This document shows, piece by piece, positions 42,528 through 51,922 of a stretch of 64,000 nt of DNA. A program made the position numbers and the translations under genes. The DNA comes from Cetobacterium sp. 2A (lineage in GTDB: Bacteria; Fusobacteriota; Fusobacteriia; Fusobacteriales; Fusobacteriaceae): positions 248,001-312,000 of the forward strand of contig NZ_JACFAJ010000006.1 in the NCBI RefSeq assembly GCF_014250685.1. Reading direction: 5' to 3'. Position 1 is the stretch's first letter; the number at the start of each line of letters is the position of its first letter. Below the pieces are notes generated by a model. It did not search any database, had not been told where the DNA came from, and was given only the letters and a program-made list of their open reading frames with translations.

Positions 42528-42968
42528 CTATTTCCCAGTTGAGCCGAAACCACCACTTGATCTTTGACTATCTTCTAAAGTTTCTACTTCTTCTAATTCC
42601 ATTCTATAAACTTTTTGTAAAACAAATTGTCCTATTCTCTCATCAGGTTGAACAGTATATTCTTCATTACTCAGATTTATAAGAATGATTTTAACCTCTC
42701 CTCTATAATCCGAATCTATAGTTCCAGGTGTATTTACAAGAGATATTCCATGTTTTATTGCTAGTCCACTTCTTGGTCTAACTTGAACTTCATATCCCAT
42801 TGGTATTTCCATCTTTATTCCAGTTGGAACCAGAACCCTTTCTAAACTTTTTAATACTATTGGCTCTGATATAAATGCTTTTACATCCATACCTGCCGCA
42901 CCTTCAGTCATATATTCAGGTTTATTTACTCCATTTTCTATTATTACTTTTACTATTATTTTTTCCAT
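42528..42968 (-). CDS. dut: dUTP diphosphatase
   Basis: It hydrolyses dUTP to dUMP and keeps uracil out of DNA. The 146-residue trimeric-type enzyme shows all five motifs: AAGMDVKAF near 24, RPRSGLAIKHG near 65, LVNTPGTIDSDYRGEVKIILIN with the catalytic aspartate near 80, ERIGQFVLQKV near 108, and the C-terminal QRSSGGFGSTG that closes the active site. Confidence 0.95.
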   Translation of the reverse strand: MEKIIVKVIIENGVNKPEYMTEGAAGMDVKAFISEPIVLKSLERVLVPTGIKMEIPMGYEVQVRPRSGLAIKHGISLVNTPGTIDSDYRGEVKIILINLSNEEYTVQPDERIGQFVLQKVYRMELEEVETLEDSQRSSGGFGSTGK

Positions 42969-42980
42969 TTCTCTTCCTTT

Positions 42981-44204
42981 CTACACATTTCCTAGTACTG
43001 TATAAGAATAATATTTTTCATCAAATATTTTTCTAGCTGCTAATTTTATATCCTCTACTGTTATACCCTCTATCTCTTTTATCGCTTCTTCAATTGGTTT
43101 AATTCTTCCATAAAGCATGTATGAATTTGCCATTCTAGTCATTTTCCCTTTACTGCTCTCCAATCCAAAAATAAACATACTCAAGAATTGATTTTTAGAT
43201 TTTTGTAATTCGTACTCAGTTATTCCATTTTCTCTTATATCTTTGAACTCTTCTTGTATAAGTTCTAAAACTTCTTTATAGTCTTCATGAGTTGTTCCTG
43301 CATAGACAGTGAATAACCCACCCTCTTCAAATGACGATGAATAAGCATATATTGAATATGCTAATCCTCTTTCTTCTCTAATCTTTTGGAAAAGTCTAGA
43401 ACTCATATTTCCACCAATTACGCTAGATATTATCCCAACTGAGTATCTATCCTTATCACTATTTGAAACTCCTAAAGTATTAAAACATAAATGAACTTGA
43501 TTAGTTTCTTGTTTGATAATATTTTTTCCATTTTTTACTACCATAGCTCCATCATATTCTCTATGAACTTTTTCTTTTTCTAAGTTTCCAATTGTTTCGT
43601 TTAATTGATTAAATACTGCATCTGCATCAATATTTCCCGCCACTGATATAACTATATTCTCAGGAATATATCTTTGGTTGAAATAACTTGTTAGAACTTT
43701 TCTATCTATCCCTTTTAAACTTTCAATGCTTCCAAGAACATTTTTACCTTGAATTCCTTCAATTGCAAATCTAACATTCTCTTCATGAACTTTTTCTTCT
43801 GGAATATCATCATACATTCTGATTTCTTCAATTATTACATTTCTCTCTTTATTGATATTATCAACTGTAAAAGTAGAGTTTAAAAACATATCAGATAAAA
43901 TATCTATACCTATTGATACTTTGTCTGAAATCATCTGAACATAATAAGCTGTTGATTCTCTTCCAGTATAGGCATTAACCATTCCACCTACATTGTCTAT
44001 TTCTTCAGATATAGCTTTAGCACTTCTTGTTTCAGTCCCTTTAAACATCATATGCTCAAGAAAATGTGAAACTCCATGTTCGTGCTCTAACTCATGTTTT
44101 GCTCCAGTACTTACAAAATACCCCAAACTAACTGTCTTTATACTATCTATATTCTCCATCAATACCGGTATTCCATTTTTTAAATGTCTAACGTCTACAG
44201 TCAT
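42981..44204 (-). CDS. M16-family zinc metallopeptidase (YmxG/PqqL-like)
   Basis: A 407-residue single-chain M16B peptidase with the inverted zinc motif HFLEH (His47, Glu50, His51) followed by MMFKGT, and the third ligand expected in the NVIIEEIRMYDD segment near 125. The C-terminal half has the R/Y substrate motif GGNMSSRLFQKIREERGLAYSIY near 265. It lies 13 bp before dut and 9 bp after lptG. A cytoplasmic mitochondrial-processing-like or peptide-turnover role is usual; the substrate is unknown. Confidence 0.9.
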   Translation of the reverse strand: MTVDVRHLKNGIPVLMENIDSIKTVSLGYFVSTGAKHELEHEHGVSHFLEHMMFKGTETRSAKAISEEIDNVGGMVNAYTGRESTAYYVQMISDKVSIGIDILSDMFLNSTFTVDNINKERNVIIEEIRMYDDIPEEKVHEENVRFAIEGIQGKNVLGSIESLKGIDRKVLTSYFNQRYIPENIVISVAGNIDADAVFNQLNETIGNLEKEKVHREYDGAMVVKNGKNIIKQETNQVHLCFNTLGVSNSDKDRYSVGIISSVIGGNMSSRLFQKIREERGLAYSIYAYSSSFEEGGLFTVYAGTTHEDYKEVLELIQEEFKDIRENGITEYELQKSKNQFLSMFIFGLESSKGKMTRMANSYMLYGRIKPIEEAIKEIEGITVEDIKLAARKIFDEKYYSYTVLGNV

Positions 44205-44212
44205 TTTTCCTC

Positions 44213-45289
44213 CTAATATTCAGCTCTATTCATAAAATACATTCCCATTATAAAAAATATAATATTTGGAATCCATCCGCTTACGAAGGGATTTAATATT
44301 CCATTGTTCCCTAGTGCTTCAAAGGATGCCTGAACAATATAATATCCGTATCCTAATCCAACACTAAGAGCTATGCTTATCGCTGAAGCTCCCCTAACAT
44401 ATCTACTTCCAAGTGCTAACCCTAAAAATACCACTATAAAACTTGCAAAAGGAAATGAATATCTTTGACCTAGTGTTACTAAATATCCCCTTACATCTCC
44501 ACCAGTTGTCTTTATTTCTCTAATAACATTTTTTAATTCTTTATTAGTTAAAAGATCTGGATCTACTTCTATAGTTATAAATTTTTCAGGTTTTTCATTA
44601 TATTCAGAACTTGAATAAGTTTTTAATTCCTTCTCATTTTTATTTAAGACGTCATTTATAACTACATCAAAGAATTCCCATTCAGATTTTTCCATATTGT
44701 ATTTTGCTTTTTTTGCAACTACAATTTTTTCAACTTCATTAAAATCTTTATTCATTTTAATTATTTGTACTCTATTCGCTTCACCTGTTATTCTATCAAT
44801 CTTACCTAAAAAATAAACAATATTATTATCAGCTCTCAAGAATGCATTTTCTTTTGTTTTGGAAACTGCTATTTTTTCAGATGTTCCTCTTCTGATATCT
44901 CTACTTAATTTTAAAGTCTTTGGGTATACTTTATCATTTATCTGAAACACTGCTAGAGAAATAAAAAAAGCTATTATTATAGGAAACATTACAATTCTTT
45001 TAAAACTAATCCCAGAAGTTTTCAAAGAAATAATTTCTAAATTACTGGCCATTTTATTTATTGCCATAAGTGACCCTAGTAAAATAGCTAAAGGTGTTAC
45101 CTCTATAAGAATCTTGGGGATTAGGTATATTATATAATATACTGCCTCTCCTGGAGTCATTTTCCCTTCACCTATATATCTTATAATTTTAAATAGTTGA
45201 CTAAGTATAAATATATTTATAAAGGCAATTAAACTTATTAAAAAAGATTTTATAAAATTTTTACTGACATAGATATCAATTCTTTTCAT
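44213..45289 (-). CDS. lptG: Lipopolysaccharide export permease LptG (YjgP/YjgQ family)
   Basis: Inner-membrane subunit of the LptB2FG extractor. The 358-residue protein has three N-terminal helices, a large periplasmic jellyroll domain (about 125-260) and three C-terminal helices. The family motif IDIYVSKNFIKSFLISL opens the protein, and KTSGISFKRIVMF lies near 95. It abuts the LptF gene with no gap. F and G are hard to separate by sequence. I call the downstream gene LptG by common gene order. Confidence 0.85.
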   Translation of the reverse strand: MKRIDIYVSKNFIKSFLISLIAFINIFILSQLFKIIRYIGEGKMTPGEAVYYIIYLIPKILIEVTPLAILLGSLMAINKMASNLEIISLKTSGISFKRIVMFPIIIAFFISLAVFQINDKVYPKTLKLSRDIRRGTSEKIAVSKTKENAFLRADNNIVYFLGKIDRITGEANRVQIIKMNKDFNEVEKIVVAKKAKYNMEKSEWEFFDVVINDVLNKNEKELKTYSSSEYNEKPEKFITIEVDPDLLTNKELKNVIREIKTTGGDVRGYLVTLGQRYSFPFASFIVVFLGLALGSRYVRGASAISIALSVGLGYGYYIVQASFEALGNNGILNPFVSGWIPNIIFFIMGMYFMNRAEY

Positions 45290-46366
45290 CTATATCCTCC
45301 TTGCCTTTTTTTGGTAAAGATAGGCAGTTAAAACTCCTAAAACTAAGTTTGGAGTCCACACTCCTACAAATGGAGATACCTGTTCTTTATATGCCATTAC
45401 CATCCCAATATTTAAGCAAACAATATAGATAAATATAACTGCTAAACTTATTCCAAAACTTGTACCTTTTCCACTTCTATGATGTCCTAAAGATAAAACA
45501 GAACCCAATATTGCTAAAATTATAGTTGAAAGTGGTATGGCAATTTTTCTATTTATTTCAACTAAATATGGAACTTTTTCTTTCGAATTTTTTTCTTTTA
45601 TTTCTTTTAAAAGAGTTGGAATATCCTGAGCTTCAATATCCTTTACTTTTAAATTAATATCTTGAAAATATGAACTTAAGGGAATTTTTTTAGTTTTAAA
45701 TTCTCCTTTTAATTTCTCTTTCCCATCGTTTGAGAAAGTGTAAAATTCTGAATTTTCAAGTATCATTGAAACATTTCTCCAATAAGCTTTTTTTCCAACC
45801 AATATTGTAGGGTAATCCTCATTTTTACTTTTTTGAAAAATCAAAATATTCTCTGCATCTTTTGTAGAATTATCTATCTTATCTATATAAAGACTATATC
45901 CATCCATTTCATCTATTAGAATTCTTTCTTTTAGTTGAAATATTGGATTTTCGTAAGCTATTTTCAAAGTTAATTCTTCCAATTTCTTAAACGACCTAGG
46001 AATAATACTCTCTTGTAAAAAGAAAATAAAGAGAGTTATTCCACAAGCCATTAAAAATATAGGTTTAAGAATGCTTTTAAGATCCATTCCCATCGAACTC
46101 ATTGCTGTTGCTTCACTCGTTCTAGTAAATTTAGAAAAGGTTATCATTACCCCTAAAAATACACCCATAGGTATTGTTTGAGAAAGTATTGGAGGCAAAT
46201 AAAATGAAAGTATCCTAACAACATCTATTATTGAAATTCCTTTAACTATTATATTTTCCATAAGAGAAACTATTATTTCTATAAGAAATATAAACGTAAA
46301 AAGTGAAACTCCAAAAATTATAGGCATTTTAGTATCCTCTAAAATATACCTTTCTATTATTTTCAT
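45290..46366 (-). CDS. lptF: Lipopolysaccharide export permease LptF (YjgP/YjgQ family)
   Basis: The 358-residue partner of LptG has the same six-helix plan with a periplasmic domain between about 125 and 265. It begins MKIIERYILEDTKMPIIFGVSLF and has PPILSQTIPMGVFLGVMITFSKFTRTSEATAMSSMGM near 55-95, the coupling-helix region that contacts LptB. It lies 10 bp after cvpA. The ATPase lptB is about 8 kb upstream on the same strand. Confidence 0.87.
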   Translation of the reverse strand: MKIIERYILEDTKMPIIFGVSLFTFIFLIEIIVSLMENIIVKGISIIDVVRILSFYLPPILSQTIPMGVFLGVMITFSKFTRTSEATAMSSMGMDLKSILKPIFLMACGITLFIFFLQESIIPRSFKKLEELTLKIAYENPIFQLKERILIDEMDGYSLYIDKIDNSTKDAENILIFQKSKNEDYPTILVGKKAYWRNVSMILENSEFYTFSNDGKEKLKGEFKTKKIPLSSYFQDINLKVKDIEAQDIPTLLKEIKEKNSKEKVPYLVEINRKIAIPLSTIILAILGSVLSLGHHRSGKGTSFGISLAVIFIYIVCLNIGMVMAYKEQVSPFVGVWTPNLVLGVLTAYLYQKKARRI

Positions 46367-46375
46367 ATGCTTCTC

Positions 46376-46909
46376 CTATATAAGTTTATTAAAATATCTA
46401 TTTATCAATTCGTTGTCCTTCATCTCTTTAATTTTTTCTTTAAATTCTTCAGGTACATAACTTTCTATATGAGTAATATTTTCTAAAAATACTTTATTTG
46501 TTTTACTTCCATTTGAATATTTTTCCAAGTTTGTATATCTTGATGAAAAGAAATTAAAAACAAATAAAAGAGCTATTGTTAGGATTAGGCCTTTTCCAAA
46601 TCCTAACACTGCTCCTAATACTCTATTTGCAGGGCTTTTACGCTGAGTTCTAAAAATAATTGTTGTAAGATACATCAGTATTCCTAAAACTAAATATAAT
46701 GCCCAAAATGTACCTATATATACCATGATATAATTACTATTATCATTTAAGATTCCAACTCTTTCCATTATTAAAGGAGTAGCTTTTTTTGCTAATATGA
46801 AGTTGATTACTATTCCAAATATTGAAAAAAACTCTATAAAAAACCCATTTTTTAATCCAAATATTACAGTTAAAAATAGTATTGCAGCAACAACTATATC
46901 TAAATACAT
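46376..46909 (-). CDS. CvpA family membrane protein
   Basis: 177 residues with four hydrophobic helices (about 2-20, 25-45, 60-85, 100-122) and the conserved GLKNGFFIEFFSIFGIVINF opening. CvpA relatives in E. coli affect colicin V production and envelope integrity, without a defined biochemical role. It lies between the methyltransferase gene and lptF in the long envelope run. Confidence 0.83.
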   Translation of the reverse strand: MYLDIVVAAILFLTVIFGLKNGFFIEFFSIFGIVINFILAKKATPLIMERVGILNDNSNYIMVYIGTFWALYLVLGILMYLTTIIFRTQRKSPANRVLGAVLGFGKGLILTIALLFVFNFFSSRYTNLEKYSNGSKTNKVFLENITHIESYVPEEFKEKIKEMKDNELINRYFNKLI

Positions 46910-46924
46910 TTTTCCTCCCTATTT

Positions 46925-48106
46925 TTAGTTTTCCACAACTCTAACCCAAAGAGCTTTTAGGTAAAGAGTTTCAGGTACATGAAGTATCCACGGATGATCT
47001 TCTGGTTGATAATTAACTCCAATTACTTGTAGTAACTTTCCATTCTTTGAAGCTGCCATTCTAGTAACTTCAATTAAATCTTGTAATCCCATATGATAAG
47101 CACAAGTTATTATTCCAACGATTCCACCATCTGTTATAAGTTTGAAGCTTTCATCACAAAGGTCAAAGAATAAATCTCTTCCTCTATGAATATCTATTTT
47201 CTTTTTAATAAGTGATGGTGGATCAAGAGTTATAACGTCGAATTTCTCTCCTCTATTAGCCATTATTTTTAGAAGTAAGAATGCATCTCCTTCAGCCGTT
47301 TCAAACTCATTTTCAAATCCATTTAACTCATAGTTTTCTTTACAAAGTTCTAAAGCATGAGGTTCTTTATCAACAGCAACAACTTTTTTACATCCCTCTT
47401 TTAAAGCTGCTATTGAGAATCCTCCACTACTTGAAAATACATCTAAGAATCTTGTATTTTGATTTAAATATGGTCTTATAAATTTTCTAGAATCTCTTTG
47501 ATCTAAGAAAAATCCTGTTTTTTGTCCATCAACTATATCTATATAGTACTTAAGTCCGTTATCTTCCATTACAATTCTATCTGGAATTTCACCATAAATT
47601 ACTCCAGTCTTTTGCTCTACACCCTCATGAGTTCTATTTTCTACGTCACTTCTCTCATAGATTCCTTTTGGTTTCATAACTTTTTTTATAGCATTTATAA
47701 TCTCTTGTCTAAAAACTTCTACTCCTGAGTTTCTAAACTGTACTGAGATATATTTATCAAATTTATCAATTATAAGACCTGGTATTCCATCAGCTTCTGA
47801 GTAAAAAGCTCTTACGCAATTTGTCTCGTTAGCTAAATGTTTTCTTTTGTCGTAAGCTCTTTTTATTTTATCTTGAATTAAAGCCTTATCTACAGGTATA
47901 TCTTTAGTTGTAAGTACTCTAACAAAAGCGTTTGTTCCCTCTGTTACATATCCTCTAGCTATGAACTCACCATCTTTTGCACATACATCTACAATATCTC
48001 CATTTTTAACTTCGCCCTGTATATTTAATATTTCATCTTTAAATACATTTGGATAAAAATTTCTTATTTTCTTTTCTTTTCCACTCTCTAAAACTACTCT
48101 TGCCAT
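46925..48106 (-). CDS. RlmI-like class I rRNA cytosine methyltransferase
   Basis: It probably methylates cytosine-C5 in 23S rRNA using S-adenosylmethionine. About 393 residues, with an N-terminal PUA domain (to about 75), an EEHD-like central region (RSDVENRTHEG near 155) and a Rossmann methyltransferase domain with FLDQRDSRKFI near 220, FLDVFSSSGGFSIAAL near 240, AVDKEPHAL near 265 and DPPSLIKKK near 310. The start is put at the ATG at 48106 (MARVVLESGKE), with GGACGTGA ahead of it; the longer frame begins inside alr. Confidence 0.85.
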   Translation of the reverse strand: MARVVLESGKEKKIRNFYPNVFKDEILNIQGEVKNGDIVDVCAKDGEFIARGYVTEGTNAFVRVLTTKDIPVDKALIQDKIKRAYDKRKHLANETNCVRAFYSEADGIPGLIIDKFDKYISVQFRNSGVEVFRQEIINAIKKVMKPKGIYERSDVENRTHEGVEQKTGVIYGEIPDRIVMEDNGLKYYIDIVDGQKTGFFLDQRDSRKFIRPYLNQNTRFLDVFSSSGGFSIAALKEGCKKVVAVDKEPHALELCKENYELNGFENEFETAEGDAFLLLKIMANRGEKFDVITLDPPSLIKKKIDIHRGRDLFFDLCDESFKLITDGGIVGIITCAYHMGLQDLIEVTRMAASKNGKLLQVIGVNYQPEDHPWILHVPETLYLKALWVRVVEN

Positions 48107-48122
48107 TATATTTTCACGTCCT

Positions 48123-49232
48123 TTAAATTTTTCCAATAAGGTTATTAACTATGTGGGGTACTCCATGTTTTAGATATACTCTACCCACTCTTCTACTAAG
48201 ACCAGTAAACAATTCATAGATTGATATATTAATAAGTTTTGATTTCTCAAATATATCCTCTCCCATAACTATCACTTCGTCTCCTATTTCTATCTTTTCT
48301 TTTATTTCTTTAGGAATTTTTACCATCAACATATCCATACAGACTTTTCCAACTATAGGACATTTTATTCCGTGAATCTCAACATCTCCCACATTTGAAA
48401 ATTCTCTTCTAAATCCATCTGCATAACCTACTGATATTGTTGCTATCATCTCACCTTTTTTAGCTTTTGCTGTTCTTCCATAAGATATATCACTATCTTC
48501 TTCTAAAGTTTTTATAAATAAAACTTTACTTTTCAATGTGAATACTCTTTTTAGTCCCTCAATAAGCCCTTCTCCATAAACTCCATACAATATAATTCCT
48601 GATCTTACCAGGTTATCTTTTCTATTTTCTCCAAATTTTAAAATACCACCACTATTTAATATATGAATATACTTTATATTTTCAATTTTTTCAAACTCTT
48701 TAAATTTTTCTAACTGTTTTTTTGTATATTCTATTGATTCTTCATTAGATTCATCTGCAACAGAGAGATGAGAATAGATTCCTATGATATTTAGATTTTT
48801 TTCTTTAGCAAATTTAAGAGCAGATTTTACATCTCCAGGATTGAAGCCAACTCTTCCCATTCCAGTATCAACTTTTATGTGAATTGGTATATCCAAATCT
48901 TTTTGTGCAACCTGTTCTAATTGATCAAAATTAGTAACTGTAATCTGCAGATTATATCTTTTAGCTAATTCTAACTCTTCTTCATACATCCCAGCTAATA
49001 TTAAAATATCATCTGTAACAGAATAGTTTCTCAATTCTATCGCTTCTTCTAAAGAGGAAACTCCAAATATATTTATTCCTAAATTAGATAGCTCTCTAGC
49101 TATTGTTACTGCACCCATACCATATGCATCAGCTTTTATTATAGCCATAATCTCTTTATTATGAGACAGTTTTTTTATCTTTTTTATATTGTATGCTAAA
49201 CTATCTAAATCTATCTCAGCCCAAGTTCTCAT
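48123..49232 (-). CDS. alr: Alanine racemase
   Basis: It makes D-alanine for peptidoglycan. About 369 residues. The PLP lysine lies in AIIKADAYGMGA near residue 35 and the second-base tyrosine in ISVGYADGF near 263; HIKVDTGMGRVGF near 120 is also typical. The start is placed at MRTWAEIDLD (49232), which has GGAGG five bases upstream. It is clearly distinct from the ornithine racemase-like gene at 31 kb. A hairpin separates it from secF. Confidence 0.94.
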   Translation of the reverse strand: MRTWAEIDLDSLAYNIKKIKKLSHNKEIMAIIKADAYGMGAVTIARELSNLGINIFGVSSLEEAIELRNYSVTDDILILAGMYEEELELAKRYNLQITVTNFDQLEQVAQKDLDIPIHIKVDTGMGRVGFNPGDVKSALKFAKEKNLNIIGIYSHLSVADESNEESIEYTKKQLEKFKEFEKIENIKYIHILNSGGILKFGENRKDNLVRSGIILYGVYGEGLIEGLKRVFTLKSKVLFIKTLEEDSDISYGRTAKAKKGEMIATISVGYADGFRREFSNVGDVEIHGIKCPIVGKVCMDMLMVKIPKEIKEKIEIGDEVIVMGEDIFEKSKLINISIYELFTGLSRRVGRVYLKHGVPHIVNNLIGKI

Positions 49233-49260
49233 TTTTTCCTCCATTCTACTAAAGCAGATG

Positions 49261-49288
49261 AAGCCATTCCAATCGGAATGGCTTTTTC
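49261..49288. terminator. Hairpin between secF and alr
   Basis: AAGCCATTCC and GGAATGGCTT pair around AATC. The T run (TTTTT) follows on the plus strand, whereas both flanking genes read minus, where the stem is followed by CATC. It may still act on the minus strand as a weak pause or processing site. Confidence 0.5.
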
Positions 49289-49293
49289 AAACT

Positions 49294-50232
49294 TTATACA
49301 ACTATCTTTTCTTTAGCATCTCCGTGATGTTCATGATGTTCTTCCTTCTTTGGTTCGTATTTATCATCTCTATTTTTTTCAAAGAAATAAACTAGAGGTG
49401 TCGCCAAGAAAATAGAAGAATACGTTCCTGCCAGTATTCCTATTAAAAGAGTTCCTATAAATGTTCTTAAACTATCTCCACCAAATACAAGTATTGCAAC
49501 AACTGCAAGCAGAGTTGTTATTGATGTATTTAAAGATCTTATCATAACTTGATTCATACTCTTATCTAATAGTTCTCCGAAAGTTAAATCTGATTTTTTC
49601 TTTAAGCTTTCTCTTATTCTATCAAATACAACTATGGTATCGTTTATAGAATATCCTAATATTGTTAGAACAGCTGCTATAAATGGAGTGTTTACTTCAT
49701 ATCCTAACATTGAAATTCCTCCAACTGCTATAACTACATCATGAATAAGAGTTATTACAGCTGCTATAGCGAATTTAAATTCAAATCTCATAGTAATATA
49801 TAAAGTTATTAATACTGCACCTATAACTAAAGAATACACTGCTGATGATTTTAATTCTTGTCCTATACTTGCTCCAACTTTTTCTGTTTTTTCTATTTTA
49901 TAAGTTCCTAAACTTTCTAAGTCTTTTAAGAAGCTATTTTTTTGTTCTTCACTCATTTCTTGAGTTCTTATAATAATGTTATTATCTTCAGATATTTGAA
50001 CTTTTCTACTTGTTGAGTTAAGTTGAGGAATATTTACAGATAATTTATCCAAAAATCCATTTACTTCTCCTAAAGGAAGAGCATTTTCAAATTTAACTTG
50101 AAATAAGTTTCCACCTGTAAAATCTATACCATAATTTAGCCCTTTTACAAACAGCATCCCAACAGATAGAAGTGCTACTGTCGCAGATAAAGCTACCCAC
50201 TTCTTAGCGTGTTTAATTACATTTATATACAT
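49294..50232 (-). CDS. secF: Protein translocase subunit SecF
   Basis: Proton-driven accessory of the Sec translocon. The 312-residue protein has six predicted helices, the first periplasmic domain opening GLNYGIDFTGGNLFQVKF near 30 and the conserved cytoplasmic/TM4-5 block GYSINDTIVVFDRIRE near 195. The C-terminal tail is charged and histidine-rich (EEHHEHHGD). It lies 4 bp after secD. The separate secD and secF genes, not fused, are as in E. coli. Confidence 0.95.
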   Translation of the reverse strand: MYINVIKHAKKWVALSATVALLSVGMLFVKGLNYGIDFTGGNLFQVKFENALPLGEVNGFLDKLSVNIPQLNSTSRKVQISEDNNIIIRTQEMSEEQKNSFLKDLESLGTYKIEKTEKVGASIGQELKSSAVYSLVIGAVLITLYITMRFEFKFAIAAVITLIHDVVIAVGGISMLGYEVNTPFIAAVLTILGYSINDTIVVFDRIRESLKKKSDLTFGELLDKSMNQVMIRSLNTSITTLLAVVAILVFGGDSLRTFIGTLLIGILAGTYSSIFLATPLVYFFEKNRDDKYEPKKEEHHEHHGDAKEKIVV

Positions 50233-50236
50233 CCTA

Positions 50237-51454
50237 TTACCCCCTAACCCCGAACAGTTCAGGTTTTTCTAATTTAAAGATTGTTACAAATAATTGTAAA
50301 AATGCTTTTGTAATTGTTATAGCTGTAAACATAGATGCGATAACCCCTATTGTTAGAGTTACTGCAAATCCTTTCACTGAACCTGTTCCAAAAACAAATA
50401 AAATTGTAGTGATAATAAGAGTAGTTACGTTTGAGTCAAATATTGATGCAAATCCTTTACTAAATCCAGCATCTATTGAACCTCTAACGCTATTTCCTAA
50501 TCTTAATTCTTCCTTAATTCTTTCAAATATTATAACATTGGCATCTACTGCCATACCTGCAGAAAGAATCAATCCTGCAATACCTGGAAGAGTTAAAGTT
50601 GCATCTATAAAGTTTAAAGTTCCAAAAGTAATAAGACCAAAGCTAAGAAGTGCTAAGTCAGCAATAACTCCTGGCAATCTGTAAAATATAATCATGAATA
50701 TTCCAATTAAAGCCATTGCAACTAACGCTGCTTTTTCACTCTGAGCAATTGATTCATCACCAAGAGATGCACCAACTGTTCTTGTTTCAATTATTTCAGC
50801 TTTTACAGGAAGTGCTCCAGCATTTAACAATGTTGATGTTGCTTTTGCTTCTTCTACTGTATAGTTTCCTGTTATTACTCCGTTTCCAGAAGGTATTTCA
50901 CTATTTATAGATGGAGCAGTTTGAACAGTTCCATCAAGAGTTATAGCAAGTCTTTTACCTATGTTCTCTCTTGTTATTTTAGCAAAAGTCTGTGCTCCTT
51001 CACCTGTCATTTCAAACTGAATTTGAGGTCTTCCTAAATTATCATACGATACATCAGCCTTTTTTAAAGCTCCTCCAGTTAAAAGAGTTTCTCCTAAAGT
51101 TCCATCTTCGTTCATAATTTTAAATTCCATTAAAGCAGTTTTTCCAATCATATTTATAGCGTCTTCAGTATTACTAATTCCTGGTAACTCTATAATTACT
51201 CTGTCTGAACCAGCTCTTTGAACAACTGATTCTGCTACCCCTAGTCCGTTGATTCTTCTGTCTAAAACTTCAATTAACCTATTCATTGCTCCATCATCAA
51301 GTTTTATCCCCGCATCTGGTTTTGCCTCTAAAACAACATATACTCCACCTTTTAAATCCAATCCAAGTTTCGTCGGTTTAAAAAATGTCAGCCATCCAGC
51401 TCCAAAAAGTATAATAGCTATAAAAAATAGCTTGATTAGTAACTTTGACTTCAT
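50237..51454 (-). CDS. secD: Protein translocase subunit SecD
   Basis: Partner of SecF. About 405 residues with an N-terminal helix, a large periplasmic region (GLDLKGGVYVVLEA near 33; DRRINGLGVAESVVQRAGSDRVIIELPG near 65-90) and the C-terminal six-helix RND-like region with LAGLILSAGMAVDANVIIFERIKEE near 290. The start is placed at ATG 51454 with GGGAGGG just ahead of it. It lies 22 bp after ruvX and 4 bp before secF. Confidence 0.95.
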   Translation of the reverse strand: MKSKLLIKLFFIAIILFGAGWLTFFKPTKLGLDLKGGVYVVLEAKPDAGIKLDDGAMNRLIEVLDRRINGLGVAESVVQRAGSDRVIIELPGISNTEDAINMIGKTALMEFKIMNEDGTLGETLLTGGALKKADVSYDNLGRPQIQFEMTGEGAQTFAKITRENIGKRLAITLDGTVQTAPSINSEIPSGNGVITGNYTVEEAKATSTLLNAGALPVKAEIIETRTVGASLGDESIAQSEKAALVAMALIGIFMIIFYRLPGVIADLALLSFGLITFGTLNFIDATLTLPGIAGLILSAGMAVDANVIIFERIKEELRLGNSVRGSIDAGFSKGFASIFDSNVTTLIITTILFVFGTGSVKGFAVTLTIGVIASMFTAITITKAFLQLFVTIFKLEKPELFGVRG

Positions 51455-51476
51455 TGTCCCTCCCAAATCTTTCACT

Positions 51477-51896
51477 TTATTTTTTCATATCTAGAAAATT
51501 TTGTAAAATTATTGCTGCTGCAACCTTATCTACAACTTTTCTTTTTTCTTTAGCACCCTTTAAAGAAGATTCGTTTAACATTCTATCAGCTGCAACAGTT
51601 GATAATCTTTCATCAATTTCTATTATTTCTAATCCTTCTATTGCCTTATGTAACTTTTCTATAAATTCTCTTACTTTTTCTGCCTGTCTTTTTTCTGTTC
51701 CATCTAAACTTTTCGGAATACCAACAACCAGAGATTTAGTGTTTTCTTGAGCACATAATTCAGCTATTCTTTTTACTGCTTTTGTTTTTTTTCTATCAAT
51801 AACTTCAAGGGGAGTAGCTAACATCCCCATTATATCTGAACGAGCTACTCCTATCCTTACATCTCCTACATCCAGTGCAAGATACTTTTTTAACAT
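51477..51896 (-). CDS. ruvX: Putative pre-16S rRNA nuclease YqgF/RuvX
   Basis: RNase H-like nuclease proposed to mature the 5' end of 16S rRNA. The 139-residue protein has LALDVGDVRIGVA with the first aspartate at D9, VVGIPKSLDGTE near 55 and IEIDERLSTVAADRML near 95, all typical. It lies 26 bp after alaS, a very common pairing. Confidence 0.92.
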   Translation of the reverse strand: MLKKYLALDVGDVRIGVARSDIMGMLATPLEVIDRKKTKAVKRIAELCAQENTKSLVVGIPKSLDGTEKRQAEKVREFIEKLHKAIEGLEIIEIDERLSTVAADRMLNESSLKGAKEKRKVVDKVAAAIILQNFLDMKK

Positions 51897-51922
51897 TAAT
51901 TACCTCTTTTTCCCAACTTTAA

